From: Porphyromonadaceae bacterium
GTDB lineage: Bacteria > Bacteroidota > Bacteroidia > Bacteroidales > Porphyromonadaceae
Assembly: GCA_030528555.1 (NCBI GenBank)
Contig: JAUMYQ010000012.1
Span: 1-48,351, forward strand
Reading direction: 5' to 3'
Length of the DNA: 48,351 nt
Position numbers and translations under genes: made by a program. Of the stretch, positions 15,818-24,449 are shown in pieces. The notes under the pieces were generated by a model. It was given only the letters and a program-made list of their open reading frames with translations, was not told the origin of the DNA and did no database searches. The stretch's first letter is position 1, and each line of letters opens with the position of its first letter.

Positions 15818-17023
15818 CTAGTTTGTTGCCTTAGCCTCTTTGGGGTAGGGCAGGACAAGGTTGAGTAGCACCGCTACAATGGCAGAGAGACCGATGCCCG
15901 AGAGCGAGAAATTGCCCATTTGCAGGACAGCGCCACCAATACCTGTAGTGAGGGTTACGGATATGATGACTACATTGCGTGGGCTAGCGAGATTGACCTT
16001 ACTACTGAGGAGGCTACTAATCCCAGCCCCAGCGATTGTGCCGAAGAGCAGCAGCATGATCCCCCCGAGGACTGCACTGTCGATGCTCTTGAGCAGGGCG
16101 CTTACCTTGCCAATCATGGAGAACATGATGCCCGTTACGGCAGCAATGCGTAGGACAACTGGGTCGGTTACCTTAGTGAGCGACATGGCGCCAGTGACTT
16201 CGGAGTAGGTTGTTACGGGGGGCGCTCCGATGAGCGAGGCGAAGAGGCAGGCCAAGCCATCGCCCAGCATCGTGCGGTGTAGCCCAGGCGAATGGATGAA
16301 GTTCTTGCCCGCTACATTATTTACCACATAGACATCGCCAATATGTTCGATGACAGGGGCGATAGCCACAGGGATCATGAAGAGAATAGGCTCCCACGCC
16401 CAGCTTTCGGGTAGGATGAGCTGAGGTAGAGCAAACCAGTTTGCCTCGGCAATAGGGGTGAGATCGACTTCAAAGAAGAGGAGGTCGACTAGGTAGCCAG
16501 CGATGATACCGCAAAAGATGGGTATGAGTTTCAATATACCTCGGGCATAGAGCGTCACAGTGATGGCCACCGAGAGGGCAATGATAGCTAGTATCCAATT
16601 GGTTGCTGCCATACCTACTGCAGCCCCCGAGAGCGAAAGCCCAATGAGCATGATGATCGGCCCGATAACTACAGGAGGAAAAAGTTTACTAATGAAGCGA
16701 ATGCCGAATGCCCGAATGAGGGCGGACATACCGATATAGACTAGGGCTACGCCAAGGATTCCGAAGAGTGCGCCCGATAGTCCGTACAGCTCGGTTGCAC
16801 TCTTGATGGGCGCAATGAAAGCAAAGCTACTACCAAGGAAGATAGGTACTTGTCCCTTGGTGATGAAGTGGAAGATAAGGGTGCCTATACCTGCCGAGAA
16901 GAGGGCGGTCGAGGGGTCTAGCCCGATAAGTAGAGGTACGAGTACGATCGCTCCAAAGGCTACGAAGAGGTACTGCACGCCCACGAGCGTTTTGCGTCCA
17001 GGGCTTAGGTTTGATGGTGTCAT
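15818..17023 (-). CDS. uraA: Uracil/xanthine permease family protein, probable uracil permease
   Basis: Inner-membrane nucleobase transporter of the NCS2/NAT family with about 14 hydrophobic segments. The N-terminal GVQYLFVAFGAIVLVPLLIG and the TM3-region GSSFAFIAPI are typical of UraA. The conserved Glu lies in VAIAPVIEHIGDVY (about residue 230-245), and the NAT signature region follows at GAPPVTTYSEVTGAM. The length of 401 residues fits. The start at 17023 (MTPSNLSPGRKTLVG) is preferred over an ATG 14 codons upstream that would add a hydrophobic leader. The DUF5020 gene follows in the same transcript. Confidence 0.9.
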   Translation of the reverse strand: MTPSNLSPGRKTLVGVQYLFVAFGAIVLVPLLIGLDPSTALFSAGIGTLIFHFITKGQVPIFLGSSFAFIAPIKSATELYGLSGALFGILGVALVYIGMSALIRAFGIRFISKLFPPVVIGPIIMLIGLSLSGAAVGMAATNWILAIIALSVAITVTLYARGILKLIPIFCGIIAGYLVDLLFFEVDLTPIAEANWFALPQLILPESWAWEPILFMIPVAIAPVIEHIGDVYVVNNVAGKNFIHSPGLHRTMLGDGLACLFASLIGAPPVTTYSEVTGAMSLTKVTDPVVLRIAAVTGIMFSMIGKVSALLKSIDSAVLGGIMLLLFGTIAGAGISSLLSSKVNLASPRNVVIISVTLTTGIGGAVLQMGNFSLSGIGLSAIVAVLLNLVLPYPKEAKATN

Positions 17024-17064
17024 GGGGCTATACAATAATATGATGTGTATATATAGGTATGCCA

Positions 17065-17117
17065 ATGCCCCACTAGTGGGCTGTCTCCCTTGTGGGAGCT
17101 GCTCTCTAGTGGGGCAT
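17065..17117 (-). terminator. Nested hairpin between fabI and uraA
   Basis: ATGCCCCACTAG (17065-17076) and its perfect complement (17106-17117) enclose a smaller hairpin CTCCC/GGGAG. It lies 24 bp after the fabI stop and 42 bp before the uraA start. No T-run follows on the minus strand, so it may be a weak fabI terminator, an mRNA 3' stabiliser, or a leader structure of uraA. Confidence 0.5.
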
Positions 17118-17140
17118 ATCAGGCGAAATCGACTCGGAGA

Positions 17141-17968
17141 TTATTGCTGCTCCTTGCCCTTGGCGTAGGCTTCCATCGCCTCGTAGCTCATGGCCATAGA
17201 GCTAAACCCACCATCATTGAAGAGGTTCTGCATCGTGATTTTGCGCGTCAGGTCGCTAAAGAGTGTAATGCAGTAGTCAGCGCAGTCGTCAGCATCGGCA
17301 TTACCCAGGGGAGAAACGTCTTCGGCAAAGTGCAGGAGGTCTATCATGCCCTTGACACCATTGCCAGCTGTCGTCATTGTAGGCGACTGAGACACTGTGT
17401 TGATGCGTACACCTTTCTCCCGACCATAGTAGTAGCCAAAGCTGCGCGCGATAGACTCGAGGAGGCTCTTCGCATCCGCCATGTCTCCATAGCCGAGGAA
17501 TATCCTCTGGGCAGCGATATAGGTCAGGGCTACCACCGAGCCACCCTCAGCGATAGCATCGAGCTTTTTGGCCGTCTGGAGCATTTTGTGGAATGATACA
17601 GCCGAGATGTCTAGCGTAGTCGAGAGCATTTTGTAGTCGAGATCGTCATAGCTGCGCCCCTTACGTACGTTGGGGCTCATGCCGATAGAGTGGAGGACGA
17701 AGTCCACAGGAGAGCCAAAGGTCTCCATAGCCGTCTTGAAGACTAGCTCGAGGTCTTCGAGACTTGTGGCATCGGCAGGGACTACCTTTGCGCCTAGCTT
17801 CTCGCCAAGCTCACTGAGCTGCCCCATGCGTACCGCTACTGCGGTGTTTGTTAGGATGATCTCTGCACCCTCTTCTACGGCGCGCTCAGCCACACGCCAA
17901 GCAATTGACTGTTCGTTTAGGGCTCCGAAGATAATCCCCTTCTTACCCTTGAGTAGGTTGTAACCCAT
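17141..17968 (-). CDS. fabI: Enoyl-ACP reductase (NADH)
   Basis: Last step of the fatty acid elongation cycle; reduces trans-2-enoyl-ACP. The divergent SDR cofactor motif is GALNEQSIAWRVAE (about residues 15-28), as in FabI. The active site has Tyr in LTYIAAQ and the Tyr-(6)-Lys pair in GYGDMADAKSL, matching FabI in place of FabL or FabV. The segment VRINTVSQSPTMT stands where FabI has the substrate-loop proline. The length of 275 residues is slightly above E. coli FabI. The start at 17968 (MGYNLLKGKKG) is chosen over an ATG 19 codons upstream that lies beyond the promoter-proximal region. The sulfatase gene ends 99 bp upstream. Confidence 0.93.
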   Translation of the reverse strand: MGYNLLKGKKGIIFGALNEQSIAWRVAERAVEEGAEIILTNTAVAVRMGQLSELGEKLGAKVVPADATSLEDLELVFKTAMETFGSPVDFVLHSIGMSPNVRKGRSYDDLDYKMLSTTLDISAVSFHKMLQTAKKLDAIAEGGSVVALTYIAAQRIFLGYGDMADAKSLLESIARSFGYYYGREKGVRINTVSQSPTMTTAGNGVKGMIDLLHFAEDVSPLGNADADDCADYCITLFSDLTRKITMQNLFNDGGFSSMAMSYEAMEAYAKGKEQQ

Positions 17969-18022
17969 AATATTTGTTTTAATAGTGTTATCTATCCTGC
18001 GACTTAGTCGCTTTGACCTGCA

Positions 18023-18030
18023 CAAAGATA
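18023..18030 (-). promoter_or_regulatory. Probable -7 element of fabI
   Basis: Reads TATCTTTG on the minus strand, 55 bp before the chosen fabI start. A TTTG (18042-18045) is only 11 bp away, too close for a standard -33 box. Its position supports the shorter fabI reading frame. Confidence 0.45.
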
Positions 18031-18067
18031 GCCATTTTGAGCAAAGTATGTCTTTGCATTTGCTTTA

Positions 18068-19483
18068 CTACCTCGCTACTTTGCGCTCGTGGCCGAATGG
18101 GAACTCCGCAGAGGGCGTGTGCATACGGCTCATTTCTCGCTGCATTTGGCGTAGCTTCTTGGGGTAACGGTCGGCCAAATTGGTTGTCTCACCGATGTCT
18201 TCCCTTAGGTTGTAGAGCTCATAGCGAGGGTTACCCTTGTCTACATCTAGGGCAATGAGCTTCCACTGCCCACGCCTTAGTGCCATCTTGCCCCCCTCCT
18301 CATGAAACTCCCAGTAGAGGCCGCGCTCCTTGTGGCACTTGCTACGCCCACGCCAGGTGGAGAGGAGCGAAACGCCTGAGGTAGGCTGCGTTGCTTTCTG
18401 TCCCAAAAGCTGAGCAAAGGTGGGAAGGAAATCCCAAAATGCCCCAGGCGTATCGCTCACGCTACCAGCAGGCACTTGCCCTGCCCAGCGCACGATCATA
18501 GGTACACGGATACCGCCCTCATAGAGGTCACGCTTAACACCTCGGAGTGGGCCATTACTGTCGAAGTACTCAGGATTGGCTCCGCCCTCCGTATGCGGGC
18601 CATTGTCGCTGGTGAAGACAATGAGCGTTTTGTCCTCTAGGCCGAGTCGCTTGAGCTCTGCCACCAGTTCGCCCACATAGTGGTCGAGCTTACCCACCAT
18701 AGCTGCAAACGAAGCGTGCGCATCGGGCGTGCTGGGATAGTCGCCCTTGTATTGGCTCTGCCATGGGCGTGGTGTTACCTTACCCTCGTATTGGCGGTAG
18801 ATCTCATCGTGGGGCAGGTTCAGCTCGGCATGGGGCAGCGTGTAGGTCATCATGGCGAAGAACGGCTTGCCCTGTTGCCCAGCCTTACGGATGAAGTCCA
18901 AGGCGTTCTTTTGAATCAGCTCGGGTGCATACACGCCCCGGGCATCATCTTTGTTCTCTGGTAGCGATACCTTGGTGCGGTCGCTCCACAGATGCTCGGG
19001 ATAATAGAGGTGCGACACACGCTGACAGTTGTAGCCGTAGAAACGGTCGAAGCCTCTATCGAGTGGCTCTGCCCCCGACCCTGGGAAGCCTAGCCCCCAT
19101 TTGCCGAAGAGGCCCGTGCGATAACCTGCGCTCTTGAAGAGCGTGCCAAGGGTAGTGCGGTCCGCCATTGGTGCCTGCCCCTCGGGCTGGATCTCTTTGT
19201 TGCCTCGTATCTTGGTACGCCCCGTGTGCAGTCCTGTCATGAGCGAAGCCCTAGAGGGCGCACTCACCGAGCAGCCTGCATAGAAGTCCGTGAAGCGAAC
19301 GCCCTCCCTTGCTAGGGCATCGATGTGGGGCGTTTGTATAATCTGCTGACCGTAGCAACCCACATCTCCATAGCCGAGGTCATCGGCAAGGATGAAGATT
19401 ACATTCGGGCGCTCTGCCGTCTGAGCTTGAAGCATACCCATAGATCCGAGCAGCACCATTGGCAGTGTAAGCTGTTTTTTCAT
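18068..19483 (-). CDS. Serine-type sulfatase (arylsulfatase family)
   Basis: A 471-residue secreted sulfatase with a signal peptide ending near MLQAQ. The N-terminal metal-binding segment RPNVIFILADDLGYGD holds the Asp pair (residues 34-35). The formylglycine site reads SVSAPSRASLMTG, so the modified residue is Ser74, which requires an anaerobic radical SAM maturase; none is in this window. The second metal site is FTSDNGPHTEGG. The C-terminal subdomain (LYWEFHEEGGKMALRRGQWK) is typical of S1 sulfatases. The substrate, probably a host glycan sulfate, cannot be inferred. The start at 19483 is selected because it begins the signal peptide. Confidence 0.9.
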   Translation of the reverse strand: MKKQLTLPMVLLGSMGMLQAQTAERPNVIFILADDLGYGDVGCYGQQIIQTPHIDALAREGVRFTDFYAGCSVSAPSRASLMTGLHTGRTKIRGNKEIQPEGQAPMADRTTLGTLFKSAGYRTGLFGKWGLGFPGSGAEPLDRGFDRFYGYNCQRVSHLYYPEHLWSDRTKVSLPENKDDARGVYAPELIQKNALDFIRKAGQQGKPFFAMMTYTLPHAELNLPHDEIYRQYEGKVTPRPWQSQYKGDYPSTPDAHASFAAMVGKLDHYVGELVAELKRLGLEDKTLIVFTSDNGPHTEGGANPEYFDSNGPLRGVKRDLYEGGIRVPMIVRWAGQVPAGSVSDTPGAFWDFLPTFAQLLGQKATQPTSGVSLLSTWRGRSKCHKERGLYWEFHEEGGKMALRRGQWKLIALDVDKGNPRYELYNLREDIGETTNLADRYPKKLRQMQREMSRMHTPSAEFPFGHERKVAR

Positions 19484-19570
19484 TTTGTTTCGTTTTTGTG
19501 AGTTAAGCAGAGCCTCTATGGCTGTGGAGCGTATGGTGCCATATTGTTGAGACCTGACTAAGTTTGCAGA

Positions 19571-19578
19571 CAAAGATA
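19571..19578 (-). promoter_or_regulatory. Probable -7 element of the sulfatase gene
   Basis: Reads TATCTTTG on the minus strand, 87 bp upstream of the signal-peptide ATG. No good -33 partner is visible. Confidence 0.45.
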
Positions 19579-19720
19579 GCGTCTATGGTGTAAATGTAGT
19601 CGAGCGAAGAGCTCTCAAGGTAGCGAAATCTGAGCAGATTTTCGGCCCAAGTTTCTCTGGGTTTAGTCGTGTCTGTTAAATTGCTTGTTTTTAGATGATT
19701 ATCTTTGTTCCTCATGGAGG

Positions 19721-19820
19721 CGAAAAATCTTCGGGAACTTTCAAAAAAAACTTCCCGATCTTTTTGGAAAAAGTTCGGGAACTCCGAGAAAAAAGTTCGG
19801 GAACATTTTGTGAAAAGATG
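19721..19820 (+). repeat. Dispersed palindromic repeat, copy 2
   Basis: Second copy of the repeat of about 100 bp also found at 9442-9541 (inverted) and 33855-33954. The inner arms (19752-19765 and 19768-19781) carry one mismatch. Similarity to copy 3 continues beyond the core to TGTGCCGATTTT at 19897-19908, so these two copies share roughly 190 bp. Confidence 0.85.
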
Positions 19821-20233
19821 GGGGGTCTCTGCAATTTGTTCTGGATAAGGAAATTAGGTATCTTTGGGCGCGGTTGTGTAAATTGAGGCCGTGATGTGTG
19901 CCGATTTTGTCGTTTGAGGGCTATTTCTGGGGAAACTTTGTCATGAGAAAATCTTGCACTCTGCCTCTAGGACCTTTGTTTTTATTTGCTCTTGGTCTTG
20001 ATTTTAGAAAAAATCTCAGGTCGGTGTTTTTGTCTTGGAGGCCATTTTGAGGCATAAGTAACGGATTGTGGCCCTTGTAGATGTCAAAAGGCGAGAAAAA
20101 GCTTGAAAATAAAAACGCATTGCCTCTGAGAGACTTTTATCTCCTTGAGCCTTGAGGCTTGGCATCCGATAAATGATTATTTTTGGCAACATCATCAGGG
20201 GTGAACCCGAGCATCGAGATACATTGTAAGCCT
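19821..20233. other. Intergenic upstream of the FNT gene
   Basis: About 410 bp, T-rich on the plus strand. It contains the extended flank of repeat copy 2 (to about 19908) and, near its end, TATTTTTG (20178-20185), a possible -7 element for the long operon starting at 20234; a CTTG is 23 bp ahead of it. No gene is visible. Confidence 0.4.
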
Positions 20234-21016
20234 ATGATCAATTCGCCGAGTGATGTCATCGAGCTAACCAGAGCGATGGCGGTTAAGAAATATAAAACTT
20301 CTACCTTGAGGCTTATCCTCCTGGGAATGCTTGCTGGTGTCTATATCGCTATGGGAGGGTTGCTCTCGTTGATGACCTCGGCAGGTATGGCTGGGTATGG
20401 AGTGGATAACCCCTTCCTCCCAAAGCTCCTTAGTGGGGCCACATTTCCCGTGGGGCTTATGTTGGTGCTGCTTGTAGGGGCGGAGCTGTTTACAGGCAAT
20501 ACCGCTTACTTGATGCCTGCAACCCTTAGGGGCGATGTGCCGCGCTACTATTGGCTAAAAAATTGGTCGATAGTCTTTGTGAGTAACTTCGTGGGGGCAT
20601 TTCTTTTCGATTATCTACTCGTCTATCGTACAGGGGTGCTTGCCCCTGAGGTGTATCGAGACTATCTGCATCATTTGGCAGAGTATAAGGTTGGGCAGAC
20701 GATGGAGCAAATATTTCTGAAGGGTATCGGAGCTAATTGGATGGTGTGCCTGGCCGTATGGCTTGGCTTCTCCGCCAAAGATATGCTTGGACGCTTGGTT
20801 GGCATCTGGTGGCCAGTGATGGCGTTTGTTGCCATTGGTTTTGAACACTCTGTGGCTAATATGTTTTATATACCCACAGCCATACTCTATGGTGCACCCA
20901 TAGGATGGGGCGACTTTTTGCAGTACAATCTGCTCCCAGCCACCCTAGGTAATATCGTTGGTGGAGCTCTCTTGGTGGGCATGGCGTACGCTTATATAAC
21001 GAAAAGCAAAGACTAA
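20234..21016 (+). CDS. Formate/nitrite transporter (FNT) family channel
   Basis: A 260-residue integral membrane protein with six hydrophobic segments, the FocA/NirC/HSC fold that forms pentameric channels for small monovalent anions (formate, nitrite, hydrosulfide, lactate). Family signatures are GGLLSLMTSAG near TM1, VGAELFTGNT after TM2, KNWSIVFVSNFVGA in TM3, GIGANWMVCLAVWLGF in TM4 and GFEHSVANMFYIP in TM5, which holds the pore His. The specific anion cannot be told. The start at 20234 (MINSPSDVIEL) is preferred over one 17 codons upstream. The next small gene starts 4 bp after its stop, so it opens a probable eight-gene operon. Confidence 0.9.
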   Translation: MINSPSDVIELTRAMAVKKYKTSTLRLILLGMLAGVYIAMGGLLSLMTSAGMAGYGVDNPFLPKLLSGATFPVGLMLVLLVGAELFTGNTAYLMPATLRGDVPRYYWLKNWSIVFVSNFVGAFLFDYLLVYRTGVLAPEVYRDYLHHLAEYKVGQTMEQIFLKGIGANWMVCLAVWLGFSAKDMLGRLVGIWWPVMAFVAIGFEHSVANMFYIPTAILYGAPIGWGDFLQYNLLPATLGNIVGGALLVGMAYAYITKSKD

Positions 21017-21020
21017 AGCT

Positions 21021-21176
21021 ATGATACAATACGTTATAGTCATGATAATAGCTCTTGTAGTCCTAGTCTATACGGCTTGGCGCTTGTACAGGCTGCTCTA
21101 TGCCCCCAAGACCGATGGCGGTTGTCATGGGTGTGATGGCTGTGGCCTGAAGAAGCGTGCTCATGGTGAAAATTGA
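21021..21176 (+). CDS. FeoB-associated Cys-rich membrane protein family peptide
   Basis: A 51-residue protein with one N-terminal membrane helix (VIVMIIALVVLVYTAWRLY) and a short cytoplasmic tail with the motif CHGCDGCGLKK. This matches the small family found beside feoB in many Bacteroidota and Firmicutes and thought to help iron transport. No feoB lies here; instead it sits 4 bp after the FNT gene and 21 bp before the SusC gene. The Cys-rich tail could bind iron or another thiophilic metal. Function in this setting is unknown. Confidence 0.8.
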   Translation: MIQYVIVMIIALVVLVYTAWRLYRLLYAPKTDGGCHGCDGCGLKKRAHGEN

Positions 21177-21197
21177 TAACTAAGTAAATAATGAGGA

Positions 21198-24100
21198 ATG
21201 ATGAAGTCAGTACGATGGACGAGTGTCGCCCTTGTGTGTCTACTCGTTGGACTATCCCCAGGGACGTTGCTGGGGCAAAGCCCACAGACATCCCCGAGGG
21301 GAGCTCAGCGGGAAGACCTGATCATCCAAGGGGTCGTCAAAGAGCCAGACGGTCAGCCCGCTATAGGGGCGACCATTAAGGTCAAGGGAACGAACCTAGG
21401 GGGAGCGACCGCAGCCGATGGACGGTTTAGTATCAAGGCAAATAAGCCTAAGGGAGAGATTATAGTCAGCTCTATTGGCTTTGAGACGCAGGTGTTGGCC
21501 TATGATGTCAATAGGTCGCTCTCCATAACCCTAAAGGAGGAGGTCAACAAGCTTAACGAAGTCAATATTGTTGCCTACGGCAAGAAAACTACGCGTGAGC
21601 TGGTGAGCTCCGTGGCAAGCATCAAGGCGGATGACCTCAAGGGGGCGGTAGCTCCATCTATCGAGAGCCTCTTGCAGGGCAAGATGGCAGGGGTGCAAGT
21701 GACACAGGCCTCAGGCTCGCCTGGGGGCGGTGGCTCGGTAATATCTATTCGTGGTATTAACTCGCTGATTGGGAGCAATGGAACGGCCAACAATGGTGCG
21801 CCACTCTATGTGATCGATGGCGTACCCGTGCGTGCGAGCGATGCCGCTGGTACGGGGATTAACCCTTTGGCTGGCCTAGACCCTAGTACCATCGAGTCGG
21901 TACAGGTACTCAAGGACGCTTCTTCGGCTTCGCTCTATGGCTCTCGTGCCTCTAATGGGGTAATCCTCATTACTACAAAGAAGGGTAAGAGCGGCAGGGC
22001 TTCCTTTGATGTAAACGTATCTCAGTCCTTCTCTTGGCTGCCCGAAACGCCAGTGCAGGTAATCGGTAAGGGAGAGCGTGACTTCGCCCTCTTGCTAGCA
22101 CGCAAATATCGCCTAGCGTATAGCGATGGAGATGAAACTAAACTGCCTAGCAAGCCCGAAGACACTTGGGGCTGGGGTACAAACGGTGCGTACGACTACC
22201 TCTGGAACAATGGGCTTATCGGGAACGATGGTCTACCTGCGGCCATGCAGGATTCGCTCAATACCTTCTACAACAATCAGACGAACTGGTGGAAATACTT
22301 CTTCCGTCTAGGGCGAGTAACCAAGGCCGATATGAACGCCTCTGGTGGTACGGACAACGTGCGCTACACACTCGGAGGAGGTATCTATGACGAAACGGGG
22401 ATTATGCTCAACTCGAGCTTCCGACGTGCCAGCTTCCTGACCAACCTAGACCTCAATCTTACGCCCAAGCTAGAGGCGTTTGCTCGCGTCTACCTCTCAT
22501 ACACAGACCGTACGGCAGGGACAGACCGAGGTGTGGCTCAGGGGCTAACTGTAGACCCCAAAGGGACCTCTTCGCTGCTCCCTGGCCGAGGCTCCGAGGC
22601 GGAGCGGTTCGCTCTTGAGAAGCTGCAAAGTATTCATCAGAAGAATTCCTCCTATAGTATTAGGCTCAATACGGGGCTAAACTACCAGATTCTCAAAGAC
22701 CTTCGGCTATCGACCTCGGCAGGGGTAGACCATCATCTGATGCGCTCCAATATCGCTACGCCCGATTTTCTTAATCATCGCAACCTCACTGAGAGCCGTT
22801 TCTCAGGGGCGGGGATGTCTCTCTTGCAGTGGGAGAGCGTTGCAGACTACAACTTCCACTTCGGAGGCAATAAGTTTGGCCTGATGCTTGGTGCGGCTCT
22901 GACGGGAGAGCGGATGGAGAGTGTAGAGGGCAAAGCTGAGGGCGGACCCTCCAACTCCGTTTACTATATCGGTGATGAGTGGGCTGAGAGCCGAGAGTTT
23001 GGAGGTACGGTGGAGCCATTGCATCGCGTCAAGACAGACTATCAGGCGCAGAATATGGTCAGCTTTTGGGGTAGGCTTTCCTATAACTATAAGCAGAAAT
23101 ATTTGGCTGAGTTGGCATTTCGCCGAGATGGTACCAGTGTATATGCCAAGAAGCATCGCTGGGGTACGTTCCCCTCTGTGGGAGCAGGCTGGGTCTTCAC
23201 CTCCGAGCGGTTTATGAAGCCCCTTTGGTGGCTCAGCTTTGGTAAGCTAAGAGGCTCGTGGGGACGCTCAGGTCAGAAGCTTGATAATCCATATCTGGCA
23301 CAAGCGCCTATGGAAATATATAACCATTTTCTCGGAGTTCCAGGCCTTATCCCCAGCATTTCAGCCAATAGCGATATGACTTGGGAGGAGAGCGATCAGG
23401 TAGACCTTGGGATGGACCTCTACTTCATGAATCAAAAGCTTCGTCTCAAGGTGGATTACTATAATAAGTACTCGCGTAACCTCCTATTACAAGTGCCTCT
23501 GCCTGGTAACGTATATCTCAAACAAGTGGCGTGGCTCAACTCGGGAGCGGTATCAAATGAAGGGCTTGAGCTGGAGCTCTCTGCAGATATTATCAAGAAG
23601 AAGGACTTTGCCTGGGAGATGAGCTTCAACATTGCTCGTAACTGGAACCTCTTGCGTCAGCTTCCTGGTGGTGTAGATATGGTAGGGAGAGGCATGCGCA
23701 TGGTCGTGGGTCGTCCTATCTTTGGGTTATATGCTTATAAGAACGAGGGGCTTGTACAGAACGAGAGTGATATCCCTTACTATTATACGCCTACTGGAGA
23801 GCGTGTGCCCCTCAGTCTTGGCTCAGAGAACCATCCTCTTGGTTTGGGTGCTCGTAAGCTTAAGGACTTCAATGGTGATGGTAAGATTACCGATGACGAT
23901 GTTTATTACGTGGGTAGCGTACTCCCTATGGCTTATGGTGGCATTACGTCGCACGTGCAGTGGAAGAACTTTAGCCTCGATGCCTTCTTTAGCTTTAGTC
24001 TCGGGCGTAAGATGGTGAACCAGTCACGCTACTCCTCCCTTGCTTTCACCAAGCTCTTTGGTAGCATCCTTGAGGATTACAACAAGGTTACCTTCTGGAC

Positions 24101-24431
24101 CAAGCCAGGCGATGATGCTCTCTATCCTGCTCTAGAGTATGCCGACTCGGGCTACGCGGGACAGTTTGATGCCAGTGTGGATAGTCATATCGAGAATGTA
24201 AGCATGCTTCGACTGAGCCAGCTAACTTTCTCGTACGATATGCCCAAGACATTCGTCAGTAAGCTCGGTGTTAAGGGAGCACGTGTGTTCCTGACAGGTG
24301 AGAACATCTTCTTGCTACACAATTATTCGGGGGTAGATCCCGAGATTGCGGATCAGTATACAGGTATAGATAATGGGGATAGGTATCCTCTAGACCGTAA
24401 GGTGACTCTCGGGCTGAATATCAAGTTTTAG
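21198..24431 (+). CDS. SusC/RagA family TonB-linked outer membrane protein
   Basis: A 1077-residue TonB-dependent outer-membrane transporter. After a signal peptide (cleavage near LLGQS) come a carboxypeptidase-regulatory-like domain (IIQGVVKEPDGQPAIGATIK, about residues 33-110), a plug domain with LLQGKMAGVQVTQASGSPGG and APLYVIDGVPV, and the long barrel to the C-terminal KVTLGLNIKF. It pairs with the SusD lipoprotein 18 bp downstream, forming a lid-and-barrel importer. The cargo is more likely a peptide than a glycan: no glycoside hydrolase is nearby, while a periplasmic thioredoxin and an M16 peptidase are. A second ATG at 21201 is an equally possible start. Confidence 0.93.
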   Translation: MMKSVRWTSVALVCLLVGLSPGTLLGQSPQTSPRGAQREDLIIQGVVKEPDGQPAIGATIKVKGTNLGGATAADGRFSIKANKPKGEIIVSSIGFETQVLAYDVNRSLSITLKEEVNKLNEVNIVAYGKKTTRELVSSVASIKADDLKGAVAPSIESLLQGKMAGVQVTQASGSPGGGGSVISIRGINSLIGSNGTANNGAPLYVIDGVPVRASDAAGTGINPLAGLDPSTIESVQVLKDASSASLYGSRASNGVILITTKKGKSGRASFDVNVSQSFSWLPETPVQVIGKGERDFALLLARKYRLAYSDGDETKLPSKPEDTWGWGTNGAYDYLWNNGLIGNDGLPAAMQDSLNTFYNNQTNWWKYFFRLGRVTKADMNASGGTDNVRYTLGGGIYDETGIMLNSSFRRASFLTNLDLNLTPKLEAFARVYLSYTDRTAGTDRGVAQGLTVDPKGTSSLLPGRGSEAERFALEKLQSIHQKNSSYSIRLNTGLNYQILKDLRLSTSAGVDHHLMRSNIATPDFLNHRNLTESRFSGAGMSLLQWESVADYNFHFGGNKFGLMLGAALTGERMESVEGKAEGGPSNSVYYIGDEWAESREFGGTVEPLHRVKTDYQAQNMVSFWGRLSYNYKQKYLAELAFRRDGTSVYAKKHRWGTFPSVGAGWVFTSERFMKPLWWLSFGKLRGSWGRSGQKLDNPYLAQAPMEIYNHFLGVPGLIPSISANSDMTWEESDQVDLGMDLYFMNQKLRLKVDYYNKYSRNLLLQVPLPGNVYLKQVAWLNSGAVSNEGLELELSADIIKKKDFAWEMSFNIARNWNLLRQLPGGVDMVGRGMRMVVGRPIFGLYAYKNEGLVQNESDIPYYYTPTGERVPLSLGSENHPLGLGARKLKDFNGDGKITDDDVYYVGSVLPMAYGGITSHVQWKNFSLDAFFSFSLGRKMVNQSRYSSLAFTKLFGSILEDYNKVTFWTKPGDDALYPALEYADSGYAGQFDASVDSHIENVSMLRLSQLTFSYDMPKTFVSKLGVKGARVFLTGENIFLLHNYSGVDPEIADQYTGIDNGDRYPLDRKVTLGLNIKF

Positions 24432-24449
24432 AACAAGCAACAGACCATC

